In this document: positions 7,127-16,459 of the stretch, in pieces
How positions within the stretch are numbered: position 1 is the stretch's first letter
How the letters are laid out: each line of letters opens with the position of its first letter
Assembly: GCF_028553785.1 (NCBI RefSeq)
Contig: NZ_CP067136.1
Coordinates: 2,223,501 to 2,287,500 of the forward strand
Origin: Paracoccus fistulariae
GTDB lineage: Bacteria > Pseudomonadota > Alphaproteobacteria > Rhodobacterales > Rhodobacteraceae
DNA: 64,000 bases
Direction: 5' to 3'
Notes under the pieces: model-generated
What the model was told of the DNA's origin: nothing
Seen by the model: only the letters and a program-made list of their open reading frames with translations
The model's database searches: none
Translations under genes and position numbers: made by a program

Positions 7127-7576
7127 GTGCTGATTCTGGCAATCTTGGCCATCCTGGGCGAGATCGCGATGACCCGGATGCGCTTCGGGCGCCATGTAAC
7201 CGCCATCGGCTCCAATGCCGAGGTGGCAAGGCAGTCCGCGATCCGCGTCGATCGACTGCGCTTGGCGACTTACGTCTTTCAGGGCCTCTGCGTGGGCCTC
7301 GCGACGTTGGTATACGTTCCACGGCTGGGTGCGGTAACTCCCTCGACCGGCCTTCTATGGGAGCTGGAGGCCATCGCTGCCGTCATTATCGGCGGCACCG
7401 CGCTCGCCGGCGGCTATGGCCGCGTCTGGGGCACCGTTACGAGGGTCCTGATCCTCGGCATCGTCGCCAATATTCTGAACCTCACCGATTTCATCAGCCC
7501 GCATCTGAACGGCGCCTTCCAGGGCGCGATCATCATCGTCGCGGTGCTGCTGCAACGCCGCAAGGCACATGACTGA
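7127..7576 (+). pseudogene. 3' remnant of an RbsC-type sugar ABC transporter permease
   Basis: About 149 residues remain of a protein that is normally near 320. They include membrane segments, the RFGRHVTAIGSN cytoplasmic loop (contact with the ATPase), and GGTALAGGYGRVWGT, the signature loop of ribose/xylose-type permeases (BPD_transp_2). The first half was removed at the IS256 edge; GTG at 7127 is an internal codon, not a real start. The gene directly downstream encodes a matching binding protein. The transporter is therefore probably dead unless another permease complements it. Confidence 0.82.
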
Positions 7577-7600
7577 AGCTTGACCAACGGAGGAGAAACC

Positions 7601-8575
7601 ATGTCAATTACTCGTCGCCAGATCTTCACCCACGGGGCCGCAGGCCTTGCCCTGCCCGTGCTTGCTGTCGGCATCCGCCCCGCCGCCGCGCAGGACGCTG
7701 CCCCGGCCCGCATCGGCATCGCCATCCCTGCCGCCACCCACGGCTGGACCGGAGGACTGAACTATCACACCGAGCGCACTATCGCCGCCATGACGCAGGC
7801 CTTCCCCTCGCTGGAATTTATCCTGACCACAGCTGGCGACGTCCAGACCCAAGTCAACAATATCGAGGATCTCGTCGCCCAGCAGATCGATGCGCTTGTC
7901 ATCCTGCCGATGGAATCGGACCCGCTGACCGCACCGGTCAAAGCCGCGAAGGAGCGCGGCGTTTTCATCACCACCGTGGATCGCGGTCTGGGCGAAGAAG
8001 GGATCGAAGATCTCTATGTCGGCGGCAACAATCCGCAATACGGCACCATCGCCGCCGAATATTTCAAGTCGAAGCTGCCCGATGGCGGCAAGATCGTGGT
8101 CATGCGCGGCATTCCCACCGCCATCGACAATATTCGCATTGAAGCCTTCAATGCAGCCCTCGAAGGGTCGGGCGTCGAGGTGCTCGACATGCAATATGCC
8201 AACTGGAACCCCGACAAGGGCTTCGAGGTGATGCAGGATTATCTGAGCCGTTTCCCGCAGATCGACGGCGTCTGGGCCGGCGACGACGACGCAGCACTCG
8301 GCGCCCATGCTGCCATCGGACAGGCCGGTCGGCAGGAGGAAATCGTCCTGCTAGGCGGATCGGGCATGAACCGGGTGATCAAGATGATCATGGACGGCGA
8401 CAGCCTGATCGACGCAGATATCTTCTATCCACCGACACTGATCATCCCTGCGATTGAGGTCACGGCCATGCGCTACGCAACGCAGGCCCCGATCTCGGGT
8501 CAATATGTCCTGAACAGCCCCCTGATCACCAAGGACAACGCCGAGGATTATTACTTCCCCGACAGCCCGTATTGA
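7601..8575 (+). CDS. Periplasmic sugar-binding protein of an ABC transporter, Tat-exported
   Basis: This 324-residue protein belongs to the RbsB-like Peripla_BP_4 family. The ATG at 7601 follows GGAGGAGAAACC. The N-terminus SITRRQIFTHGAAGLALPVLAVG is a twin-arginine signal (RRQIF) ending AAAQDA, so the folded protein is exported by Tat. The mature part shows the usual IGIAIPAATHGW, QQIDALVILPMES, VDRGLGEEG and GVWAGDDDAALGA segments lining a sugar-type ligand cleft. It lies 24 bp after the permease remnant and once belonged to the same operon. The exact sugar cannot be told from sequence. Downstream, the operon is cut off by IS66 sequences. Confidence 0.9.
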   Translation: MSITRRQIFTHGAAGLALPVLAVGIRPAAAQDAAPARIGIAIPAATHGWTGGLNYHTERTIAAMTQAFPSLEFILTTAGDVQTQVNNIEDLVAQQIDALVILPMESDPLTAPVKAAKERGVFITTVDRGLGEEGIEDLYVGGNNPQYGTIAAEYFKSKLPDGGKIVVMRGIPTAIDNIRIEAFNAALEGSGVEVLDMQYANWNPDKGFEVMQDYLSRFPQIDGVWAGDDDAALGAHAAIGQAGRQEEIVLLGGSGMNRVIKMIMDGDSLIDADIFYPPTLIIPAIEVTAMRYATQAPISGQYVLNSPLITKDNAEDYYFPDSPY

Positions 8576-8637
8576 TCAACGACGGCGTATGCGCCCTGGT
8601 GCGTAAGCGTCCGGTCTGACTGCTACCGTTCACGCAG

Positions 8638-9662
8638 GTGCCGCTGCCCTCGCGCCCCATTGAACGTGGCCGCCCGGGACCGGGACTTCTGGCCCATGTG
8701 CTGGTCAGCAAGTATGCGGACCATCTGCCGCTCTATCGCCAGAGCCAGATCTTCGACCGCGACGGGATCGAACTGGACCGGTCCACGCTGGCCGATTGGG
8801 TCGGCAAGACCACCGCCCTGCTGGAGCCGCTGGCCGATGCCATCGGTCGCCATGTCTTGGCAGGCGAGGCAATATTTGCCGATGACACGCCGGTGCAAGT
8901 GCTGGCGCCCGGCACCGGCAAGATCCGGACAGCGCGGATCTGGAGCTATGCCCGCGACGAACGCCCATGGGGCAGTGATACGCCACCGGCCGCATGGTAT
9001 CGCTTATCGGGCGACCGCAAGGGCCAGCATCCCAAGGACCACCTGGCCGGTTATCGAGGCTGGATGCATGCCGACGGTTATGCAGGGTTCGAGGAGCTTT
9101 ATCGATCCGGCACGATCCGCGAAGTTGCCTGCATGGCGCATGTCCGACGCAAATTCGTCGACATCCATCGCGCCCAGGGCTCCGCCATCGCCGAAGAGGC
9201 CATCGCCCGGATCGCCCGGCTCTACGCGGTCGAGAAGGAGGCCAGAGGATCACGCCAGACCACAGGGCCGCACTGCGCAAGGCTCATGCCGCTCCGGTCT
9301 TCGATGATCTCGAGATCTGGCTGGCCATGCAACTGACCAAAATATCAGGTAAATCACCGCTCGCGGCGGCGATCCGCTATGCCCTGACCCGGATGGAGCG
9401 CCTGCGGCCCTATCTCGACAATGGCATGCTGGAACTGGACAACAATGTGGCCGAACGCGGCATGCGGGCCATAGCACTCGGACGGAAGAACTATCTCTTC
9501 GTCGGCTCCGAGGCAGGCGGCAAGGCTGCCGCCATCGCCTATACCCTGATCGAAACCGCCAAGCTCAACGATATCGACCCCTTCGCCTGGCTCGCCGATA
9601 CCATCGCCCGGATCCCGGACTACAAGATCAACAGGGTCGATGACCTGTTGCCGTGGAAATGG
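8638..9662 (+). pseudogene. IS66 TnpC transposase, central and C-terminal part, frameshifted
   Basis: The frame starts without a real initiation codon at PLPSRPIERGRPGPGLLAHV, the middle of TnpC. It runs through the DDE domain: IFADDTPVQVLAPG, YRGWMHADGYAGF and ACMAHVRRKFVDIH. Near 9250 the reading frame changes (EKEARGS then DHRAALRKAHAAPVF in another frame), consistent with loss of one base. The second frame gives ELDNNVAERGMRAIALGRKNYLF, with the final catalytic Glu, and ends around DDLLPWKW. Truncation, frameshift and inversion make this a dead gene. Confidence 0.85.
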
Positions 9663-9990
9663 AAAGCCTTCGCAGCAGGCACAGGCAAAACGTGGTCGCA
9701 CGAGGCGGTTCACGATGAAGCGCCCTGGCACATATTCCAGTTCTTCGGTCACATCCTCGCCGATCCGGCGCAGATGCCCGCCGCAATCGGCGCAGGCGTC
9801 GCCGCCGGGCGTCAGTTCGACTTCCATGCGCGGGATATGATCCGGGATCGGCTTGCGCTTCGGCTTACCCTTTTCCTCGATGTCGGGCAGCTTCATCCGC
9901 GCGGTCATCGCCGCGGCCGCGATCGCGCTGGTTTCCAGTGCCAGCTGCAGTTGCTCGACGGTCTCGACGAACTGCCAATGCAGTTTTTGG
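9663..9990 (-). pseudogene. IS66 TnpC N-terminal fragment on the opposite strand
   Basis: Read leftwards, the fragment gives VEQLQLALET, then HIPRMEVEL, CADCGGHLRRIGEDVTEELEYVPGRF and RPRFACACCE. The two Cys pairs are the TnpC zinc-finger region that precedes the catalytic domain, which here lies on the other strand. The extreme N-terminus (leucine-zipper part) is missing beyond about 9990. It has no functional start or stop of its own. Confidence 0.75.
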
Positions 9991-10083
9991 TGTCCGGTGT
10001 TGATGTGGCGTTGATGTAGACGCGCGATTGGCCGGTGGTATGGTGACACCATCGTCTTATGTATTTGTATTTTCTGCAAAATT

Positions 10084-10130
10084 TGGTTGCGGGGGTAGGA
10101 TTTGAACCTACGACCTTCAGGTTATGAGCC
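10084..10130 (-). repeat. attachment-site copy: 3' fragment of tRNA-fMet
   Basis: These 47 nt match the 3' part (anticodon loop CTCATAA to encoded CCA) of the intact tRNA-fMet at 61790-61866, in the same orientation. The two differences fall on both sides of the T stem (GTAGG/CCTAC here, GTTGG/CCAAC there) and keep it paired. The 5' half of a tRNA is absent, since the bases to the right do not pair, so this is not a working tRNA. It marks the prophage end away from the rRNA operon. Confidence 0.85.
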
Positions 10131-10504
10131 ACACCCCACCCGATCCCACCATGTCAATCAAATCAACCACTTGGATCGTATGCCTTTGAATTCATTGAAT
10201 TACTGACAGGAACTCGAAGGATACAACCGCAGTTCAACGGAAGTGAGCGCGTTCAGATTGAATTCTCGGGTTGACCAGGCGTTGACAAGCGACCCTGATC
10301 ATTCGCGAGGGACCATCGCTACAGCCCGAGAGCCGATCACGATGCGAAGTGCAGGGAGCGGTCTTGGCTGCCTCTGGCTCTATGGGGGGCTGGTCGTGGT
10401 GAGCCTTCAAGGCGGGCAGGTGCAAAAACAGATGATCAGATCACCTTGGGGAGAGTCTCTGTCGCAGATGCAGAACAATCCCCAAGCAGATCACAATTTC
10501 TCTC
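10131..10504. other. Non-coding stretch between att site and SIR2-STAND gene
   Basis: About 370 bp with no convincing gene. Open frames here are short and lack family signals. It would hold the 3' end of the leftward SIR2-STAND transcript and perhaps arm-type integrase sites. No clear terminator hairpin with a T run was seen. Confidence 0.4.
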
Positions 10505-12955
10505 TCAAAATCGCGAGCCAATACTGTCGAGCGCAGATTGGGCTTTGTCCCTTTGATATCCCGAAGGAAGCACGCCGACTCGCTTGCGGGCATAGCCTGC
10601 GAGCTGACCCAGCGCCGTGTCGATCAATACCTTGTGCCCGTCGTTCAATTGGTGACCCACCACGCTATAGGTTCGCAAAATCTCCGCAAGAGTCTCGAAC
10701 GGATAGTGCTGCGGGTCGTTCTGGCGCAGGATCTTGCCAGTCAGTTCGATTGCTTCTTTGAAATCCCTGAATAGGTCGACCCCGATGCGGGTAGTTTTCT
10801 CCGCCCGCAACATCAAAAACTTTGCGCGCCGGTCGTCCAGTTGGCGACGGTCGAAAGTGTTTCCTGTGCGGCGTTCGAATTCGTTGGCTTCAGCATATCC
10901 CTGTTCGAGAAGCTTCTCGGCGACGGGAAGTTCGCCTGCCGCACATTTGGCCATGTGCCATTGCAGCCAAAAAAGCGGCATTCGCCTGATTTGTTGCTCC
11001 TGCTTGTTGTGTTCGAAGAACCTGTCGATCTCACCCCTGTCGGTGACGACATCGGAAAGGATGGAAAACCGCATCATCTGATTGAACATGCGCTGTTCGA
11101 AAGGGTTGCGATAGGTTGCCGCGAGGTTCATTAACAAAGGAACGATAGCATCCACGATTTCGGCATCGTTGAACAGGTTTTGCAGTATGTTCTGGGCCCC
11201 GATCGAGGGTACGGTCTGGATGATCTGACCGGTACGGCGCACGAGGCGGAAGGTGTCACTTCCGGCTCTAGCATTCAGCCGGTCGATGATGGCACCATAG
11301 TCCGTCTCCATCGCATTGCTGAGGAAGGAAACTGGTGCGTTCTCACCGATATGGGCGAAATATAGCGCGATGATGATCGCTGCTCGCTCGGTCTGACTGA
11401 GTGAAAGCTTATTGAATTCTTCACGATACCGATTGGTAACGTAGTCCGACCTGAGCAACCGCATCAGGAAATGCGGTAGACTTGCCTTGCAGGTGCTCTG
11501 GATGAAACGAAGCCGTGCACCGGGATCAAGGGCATGAAAATCACGCCACCCAGCGATCTGATCGGCGAGGTCGCTCAGAGCGCGTGTCTCGTTCTCGTTG
11601 AGACTGACGAGGGGTATCTTCCGGAAACTGCCGAAGCCTTCGAGCGATGCGAGGCCAATAGGGCTGGCGTCGACAGCCACGGCCCGGCTGGTGAGGATCA
11701 AAACGCCGTCCTGCCCATCAAACTGACGCGCGATGCTGGCAAGCCGGTCTACTGGCAGATCAAAGCAGTTCTCGATGATCAGTGCCGCGTTCGGGGCATG
11801 ATGAAGAATGTCTGCGACCTCGTTCAGCACGCTCTCATAAGCTTGGCGCATCTGGTAGACCGGTCTTCCCCCCGACAGGCGATAGGCAAGATCGGTTGTG
11901 AGCAGGGTCTTGCCATCACAGGGATATCCCTCAAGAAGCACGATCCGGGCGTCACCTGCGATGGCAGCCAGTGTTCCCAGTATGGCGGTGCGCTGTATGT
12001 GGTACTCAGATACATCGTTGGACGCGTCCCGCGCGAGCTGCGAGGGTTCGACCTTTCCGTAGAGAAGCAGGTCTTCGATCTGGGCTCGCGTGGGAACCGT
12101 AGCCGCGGGATCCGGAGGTGTGTATTTCGCGAAACTGACGAGGCGTGGCTCTTTCGGTGCATCCTTCGCCAGAAGTCCTCTGATGATGGTGGCAAGTCCG
12201 GCCCGGCCGGTGAAGAGCGGCGTGCCGAGCCGCTTTTGAACCGCGGTGGCATCAGGGTCGGCCTGGGCCGTCGGGCGATTGATGAAGAAGGCTTTCTCAC
12301 GCAAGCCTGTCAGGTCATTGATCGCTTGGTTGAGGTGGAAATCGCCGGCATTGAAACCGACAAAAACCACGATCTGAGCCTGGTCGATGTCGCGTCGAAA
12401 GCGGTTGAGCCACTTTTTCACGAAGGTGAGCTTCGCGTAGCTTTCGGCGCCGAGCACGCAGCTTTCACGAATGTTGTGTATGTCCCATTTCTGCACATAG
12501 CCGTGCAGGTGGATGATCGGCAGATTTGGCGTTGCCGTGTCGGGTTGGTCCGTGTTGTTAAGAGCCTCGACCGATTTTTGCGCGGCATGTGCCGCAATCT
12601 CGAGCGCATTGTCATAATTTGTCGTGTAGACCGCTTGCCAAGGGTAGCGTAACAGATCGGCCATATCAGAGGTCACGTTGGAAACGGTGAAACGCTCTTT
12701 CAGGAGTCTCATCATGCCGTTGTCGGCAATCTTGTCCCACAGGGCATCGGTAGCGTTTTGCAGATCCTTGTATGGCGGCTTCTGACTGAGTTCGGAATTG
12801 AATAGATTGAGCAGTTGTGCGCCAGTGCCGAGCGTTTCATCTGGGTTAAAATTCAGACAATCCGCAGAAAATCCGGCACCGCAGAACAAGATACCACCGC
12901 CGTTGCGGGCTAGGTTGAGACGCCTTTGAAACTCATCAAATGAGTTGCTCTCCAT
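10505..12955 (-). CDS. SIR2-STAND NTPase-like protein, candidate antiphage defence sensor
   Basis: This 816-residue multidomain protein starts with a SIR2-type NAD-binding domain, about residues 1-260: GILFCGAGFS (GAGFS 26-30), VYTTNYDNALE (TTNYD 111-115) and IIHLHGY (HLHG 149-152, catalytic His). A P-loop NTPase of STAND/NLR type follows: Walker A LEGYPCDGKT (343-350) and a Walker-B-like AALIIEN (391-396). The remaining roughly 400 residues are helical and could act as sensor. SIR2-STAND proteins such as Avs5-type systems detect phage components and deplete NAD+, killing the infected cell. That role is inferred from architecture. The gene stands alone between the att fragment and the integrase, a usual cargo spot, and TTAGGAG precedes its ATG. 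Family membership of the C-terminal sensor is not recognised. Confidence 0.75.
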   Translation of the reverse strand: MESNSFDEFQRRLNLARNGGGILFCGAGFSADCLNFNPDETLGTGAQLLNLFNSELSQKPPYKDLQNATDALWDKIADNGMMRLLKERFTVSNVTSDMADLLRYPWQAVYTTNYDNALEIAAHAAQKSVEALNNTDQPDTATPNLPIIHLHGYVQKWDIHNIRESCVLGAESYAKLTFVKKWLNRFRRDIDQAQIVVFVGFNAGDFHLNQAINDLTGLREKAFFINRPTAQADPDATAVQKRLGTPLFTGRAGLATIIRGLLAKDAPKEPRLVSFAKYTPPDPAATVPTRAQIEDLLLYGKVEPSQLARDASNDVSEYHIQRTAILGTLAAIAGDARIVLLEGYPCDGKTLLTTDLAYRLSGGRPVYQMRQAYESVLNEVADILHHAPNAALIIENCFDLPVDRLASIARQFDGQDGVLILTSRAVAVDASPIGLASLEGFGSFRKIPLVSLNENETRALSDLADQIAGWRDFHALDPGARLRFIQSTCKASLPHFLMRLLRSDYVTNRYREEFNKLSLSQTERAAIIIALYFAHIGENAPVSFLSNAMETDYGAIIDRLNARAGSDTFRLVRRTGQIIQTVPSIGAQNILQNLFNDAEIVDAIVPLLMNLAATYRNPFEQRMFNQMMRFSILSDVVTDRGEIDRFFEHNKQEQQIRRMPLFWLQWHMAKCAAGELPVAEKLLEQGYAEANEFERRTGNTFDRRQLDDRRAKFLMLRAEKTTRIGVDLFRDFKEAIELTGKILRQNDPQHYPFETLAEILRTYSVVGHQLNDGHKVLIDTALGQLAGYARKRVGVLPSGYQRDKAQSALDSIGSRF

Positions 12956-13254
12956 GGGTTCGAACTCCTAAAGTAACTCTCATTTGCGGTGAGGCGTGAC
13001 AGCGTTTTGACTGCGTTCCTACGGTTGTATCATTCTTTATACAGGTCTAAGAACCACATTCAACGCACCCTCCAACCCGCCAGTTACCCCTCGGCCCATC
13101 TTGCAGTCCTCTTCCCAATCCTTCCAGCAAGCCATAGTGCGTCGGGTCGAAAAGCTGAAGGATGCGTTCTTTGAGGTTGGATGACCCGCTCCCCTTCCAC
13201 TGCTGCGTCCTGCAACTAGCCACGACCAGCAGCTTACCGCCGACAGCCCCGCCC
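12956..13254. other. Non-coding stretch upstream of the SIR2-STAND gene
   Basis: About 300 bp, more AT-rich next to the SIR2-STAND start (ATTCTTTATACAGG near 13031-13044), where its leftward promoter should lie. No protein gene or clear hairpin is seen. Confidence 0.3.
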
Positions 13255-13695
13255 CTATCCCTTCGGCGTCACATCCTTCATCCCTTTCTGCAGCAACAGC
13301 GCCACCTGTTCTGCAGTGAACTTAAACCCCTGGCCGTCCGGGACTCGTTCGGCTGACACCGGGTATTTCGGGCGGCGGGGGTCGATGCCGGTGATTCTGA
13401 ACTGCTCGCGGCCGGTGCTGAAAGAGCGGCCGTAATCGGCGGGGGAAAGCCCGAAGGCCTCGGCCAGCGCCTCGAACCGCAACCGCTCAGGATCGAGAGC
13501 GCTTCCATCCGGCAGGGGGATCGAGATGCGGAAGGTGGCATCGAACCCCCAACGCAGGTCGACGCCGGTGATGTCGCGCGGCTCAACCACCAGGCCATGA
13601 CGGGCGGCGACTGTCTCGCAGGCCTTCAGCATTTCGGCTTGCAGGCGCTGGCACAGCACGGGCGTCAGGTTTCTTGGGGGCTTGGTGCTGGGCAT
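13255..13695 (-). CDS. Conserved phage-type hypothetical protein
   Basis: This 146-residue protein has no recognised family. It is soluble, with an N-terminal helix (LCQRLQAEMLKACETVAARHG) followed by a probable beta-rich domain (VDLRWGFDATFRISIPLPDG) and a C-terminal helix (TAEQVALLLQKGMKDV). No membrane segment or catalytic motif is visible. It is on the minus strand between cargo and integrase, transcribed away from the integrase. Good codon composition and length support a real gene. Confidence 0.6.
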   Translation of the reverse strand: MPSTKPPRNLTPVLCQRLQAEMLKACETVAARHGLVVEPRDITGVDLRWGFDATFRISIPLPDGSALDPERLRFEALAEAFGLSPADYGRSFSTGREQFRITGIDPRRPKYPVSAERVPDGQGFKFTAEQVALLLQKGMKDVTPKG

Positions 13696-13959
13696 GGCAG
13701 TTTCACGATTGGGAGCGTGCCGACACGATTACCCCATGGGCGGACCCCGATCAAACGATGGGTACAGATGGTGGCGTGCCTCCGTCTGCTCCCTATCCCG
13801 CGCACTGGGCCCGTTCGCCCAACGCCTTGTTCTTCCTGTCCGGAATTGCCCCCCGGCGATCAATTCCGCCTTTCGCCTGTATTCCGGTCCCGGCCCCGTG
13901 GTCCGACTTGATAGTGGCGCGGGTCTACGCCTGTGTCACAGGACTTGGAGGCGGGATGC

Positions 13960-15231
13960 ATGGTCAAGAGACTGAAACTCAATGAGAAAACCCTGCGCGA
14001 GGCGGAACCGAAGCCCGGCGTCAGCTATCAGATCTTCGATACGGACGTGATCGGTTTCGCCGCGCGGGTGCAGGCTTCCGGGGCGCGGACCTTCACCATC
14101 GACTACCGGCACGCCGGGCGGCAGCGGCGGATGACCATCGGGCGCTGGCCGGATTGGAGTGTGACGGCCGCGCGCGAACGCGCCAAGGAACTGCGGCGCG
14201 CCATCGACGAAGGGCAGGACCCTCTGGCGGCGCGCGATGAATGGCGAGGGGCCCCGCGCGTCACGGACATGATCGACCGCTACATCGCCGAACACCTTCC
14301 GAAACTCGCCAAGACCAATGCGGGCGACCAGGTCTCGATGCTGAAGAAGATGGTGGAACCGGCCTGGGGCAACCGGCTGGTGACGGAGATCACCAAGTCC
14401 GACGTCGCGAAGTTCCTAGATTTCGTGGCCGAGGGACGGCCACGTCCCTGCAAAGCGAAGCCCAACAACCGGGCGCGCAAGCTGCAAGGTCACAAGCCCA
14501 CCCCGATCCGCGCCAACCGCATGGGCGAGGTTCTGCGCAAGATGTTCACGCTGGCGATGGAATGGGAATGGCGGACGGACAACCCGGCACAAGGGTTCCA
14601 TCGGCGCATCGAACATGCCCGCGAACGGTTCCTGTCGCCCGAGGAACTGACCCGGCTCGCCGCCGTGCTCGATGCCGCCGAGGATCAGCGCGCCGCGGCG
14701 ATCATCCGCATGTGCATGCTGACCGGCGCTCGTGTGGGCGAAGTGCGGACGGCCCGGTTCGAACAGTTCAACCTCGACTATGCCATCTGGTCGAAGCCTG
14801 CCTCGACCACCAAGCAGCGCAAGATCCACCGCGTCCCGATTTCGCAGGACGTCGCGGCCATCGTGCGCCTGCGCCAGCAGGCGGTGCCGAGCGGGAACCC
14901 GTGGCTGTTCCCCGGCGATACCGTCGGCCAGCCCGTACGGGAAATCCGCCGATTCTGGGCCAAGGTGCAGAAGGACGCCGGGCTGGCCGACGTCCGCATC
15001 CACGACCTGCGCCACACCTTCGCCTCCCTGCTTGTCAGCGGCGGTGCATCGCTGGAAATGATCGGCAAGCTCTTGGGCCACAGCCAGATGCAGACCACCC
15101 AGCGTTATGCGCACCTGATGGATTCCCCCTTGCGCGCAGGCGTCGATACGGTGGCCAGTCTCCTGCGCCCGCGGCCCCGCCTTGTGCATGACGCAGCGCA
15201 GGACGGAACCGGCTTGCCGAAATCGGCCTGA
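13960..15231 (+). CDS. int: Prophage tyrosine integrase
   Basis: This 423-residue site-specific recombinase carries an N-terminal DUF4102-like arm-binding domain (FDTDVIGFAARVQASGARTF), a core-binding SAM-like domain and a catalytic domain. Numbering from ATG 13960, the active-site residues are R258 (TGARVGEVR), K285 or K288 (TTKQRKIHRVP), H348 and R351 (HDLRHTF), H374 (LLGHSQ) and the nucleophile Y383 (TTQRYAHL). The start at 13960 is chosen because GGAGG stands 8 nt upstream; a GTG at 13933 lacks this. Integrases of this class use tRNA 3' ends, in agreement with the tRNA-fMet repeats flanking the prophage. The gene reads into the prophage, about 3.8 kb from the left att copy. Confidence 0.95.
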   Translation: MVKRLKLNEKTLREAEPKPGVSYQIFDTDVIGFAARVQASGARTFTIDYRHAGRQRRMTIGRWPDWSVTAARERAKELRRAIDEGQDPLAARDEWRGAPRVTDMIDRYIAEHLPKLAKTNAGDQVSMLKKMVEPAWGNRLVTEITKSDVAKFLDFVAEGRPRPCKAKPNNRARKLQGHKPTPIRANRMGEVLRKMFTLAMEWEWRTDNPAQGFHRRIEHARERFLSPEELTRLAAVLDAAEDQRAAAIIRMCMLTGARVGEVRTARFEQFNLDYAIWSKPASTTKQRKIHRVPISQDVAAIVRLRQQAVPSGNPWLFPGDTVGQPVREIRRFWAKVQKDAGLADVRIHDLRHTFASLLVSGGASLEMIGKLLGHSQMQTTQRYAHLMDSPLRAGVDTVASLLRPRPRLVHDAAQDGTGLPKSA

Positions 15232-15234
15232 CCT

Positions 15235-15837
15235 TCACACCGTTTCCTCGCCACGCAGCTTGCGCCAGAGCGATGACAGCCGCTTGCGGATGGTGCTTTC
15301 ATCCGGCACTTCCCCCGACTTCGAATTCTGGACGAACCAGTCCTGCACCAGCGCAACCAGCGCGGTCTGGGTGTCGGGCACCCCCTTTTCGAACAGGAAA
15401 ACGGTCAGCCACGCGTACATGGAATCCCAATCGTACCGCGGACTGGCGCCGATGGTGGAGGCCGGGCGGCGCAATAGGTCGCGTTCTTCCTCGAATTGCA
15501 GCAACGACCCCGACGCCACCAGCAGGTCTGACGAGCGGATCGGCAGACCATCCGAAGGTTCGGTCACGTGCGCCCAGGTCGCGCTGCCGGGTTTGAGAAC
15601 GCGCCTCAATCGGCCGATATCGTCGCTCGGCCCGAACCGCCTGAACATGCACATCAGTTCCGCGATGGGCACCTCGACCAAGCCCCCCACGACTTCATCC
15701 CCACATCTGACGGGCGGAATGCCTGCGACGACCTTCAGCTGGCCCTCTGCCGCCCAGCCCGCGACATCGGCCGGGGGACAGCCCCAGCGCACGGCAATTT
15801 CGTAGATGGAATAGAAGGCGACGGGCGGCAAAGGCAT
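15235..15837 (-). CDS. Hypothetical protein with N-terminal HTH-like segment, convergent with int
   Basis: About 200 residues from the ATG at 15837, chosen because GAGAGGAG lies 7 nt upstream; longer starts lack a ribosome site. The first 35 residues (FYSIYEIAVRWGCPPADVAGWAAEGQL) resemble a winged-helix segment of the AlpA/excisionase kind. The C-terminal part has a tryptophan-containing helix (YDWDSMYAWLTVFLFE) and a basic end (TIRKRLSSLWRKL). It ends 3 bp after the integrase stop, convergent. A directionality factor or regulator role is possible from position and HTH shape, but no named family is recognised. Confidence 0.6.
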   Translation of the reverse strand: MPLPPVAFYSIYEIAVRWGCPPADVAGWAAEGQLKVVAGIPPVRCGDEVVGGLVEVPIAELMCMFRRFGPSDDIGRLRRVLKPGSATWAHVTEPSDGLPIRSSDLLVASGSLLQFEEERDLLRRPASTIGASPRYDWDSMYAWLTVFLFEKGVPDTQTALVALVQDWFVQNSKSGEVPDESTIRKRLSSLWRKLRGEETV

Positions 15838-15896
15838 GAACGAACTCCTCTCAGACATACGGCATCCTTCGGCCAAGGCCGTCGGACTGCGGGTTA

Positions 15897-15925
15897 CAAA
15901 AACCCGCCGTGCCAAGCACGCGGGT
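15897..15925 (-). terminator. Rho-independent terminator candidate, leftward
   Basis: On the minus strand ACCCGCGTGC-TTG-GCACGGCGGGT folds into a stem with one bulged base and is followed directly by TTTTTG. This is the form of an intrinsic terminator for transcription coming from the right. It would insulate the minus-strand gene ending at 15235 from upstream leftward reading. Confidence 0.5.
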
Positions 15926-16459
15926 GGACTGGCTGCAGCCCACGTCGTCGAGGAAAACTGCCTGTAATTGGGCACCCCACCCCAAGAGGGGCGGCACCTG
16001 GCTTCGGTTGCCTTGTCGATTCTTATGTTCTGCTCAACCACGAATCTACGCATCCTGAAGGCGAACGATCAACCAGAATCCTGCACTGGCGTACCAGAAC
16101 AAAAAAAGAACTTGTGGATATCATCCAGAACCGTCGGAACCCGACCGGAATGGTCCATTCCGGCAATTCCGGTCCCTGCGAAACCGGCGAAACCGCCTCA
16201 GCGCCGCCCAATCAGCCCCAAGCTGTCGGAGCGGTGTCGACGAAGCGCGGATCGTCGCCAGGAAGCGGCGCTTGGAATGCCCTGAGAAGGCTGCGGCAAC
16301 GCCTGTCGCGTCGCGCGCCAGCCGCTGAAAGTCCAATAATACAAGGGGTGGAATTGGGAGATAGCGGCCAGTTCCACCTTCCGCCTGTCTTCCGGTCCTC
16401 ACGCTCTGCTTCGCTGAAACCGCCCCCGGCAGAGGGGCGCGAGGCGAACGGAGCAGCCG
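15926..16459. other. Control region before the early operon, no gene recognised
   Basis: About 530 bp, together with the preceding terminator. It includes a locally AT-rich part around 16015-16120 (TTGTCGATTCTTATGTTCTGC and an A-rich run near 16101-16110), where early rightward promoters may lie. No repressor gene is recognisable here, although lysogeny genes usually sit near this position. The frames present look like shadows. Confidence 0.35.

Larger units (their letters stand above)
8630..10000. mobile_element. Rearranged IS66-family remnant (two halves in opposite orientation)
   Basis: The C-terminal two thirds of an IS66 TnpC lie on the plus strand (about 8638-9662) and the N-terminal third lies on the minus strand (about 9990-9663). 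They are joined near 9662-9668. Put together they would cover most of one TnpC with little overlap, so an internal inversion of one copy is simplest. Fusion of two separate truncated copies is possible. No TnpA/TnpB genes or terminal repeats are recognised. Confidence 0.75.

Noticed and set aside
10084..10130. Second functional tRNA-Met
   Set aside because: The 5' half, D arm and acceptor 5' strand are missing and the anticodon stem cannot pair on one side.
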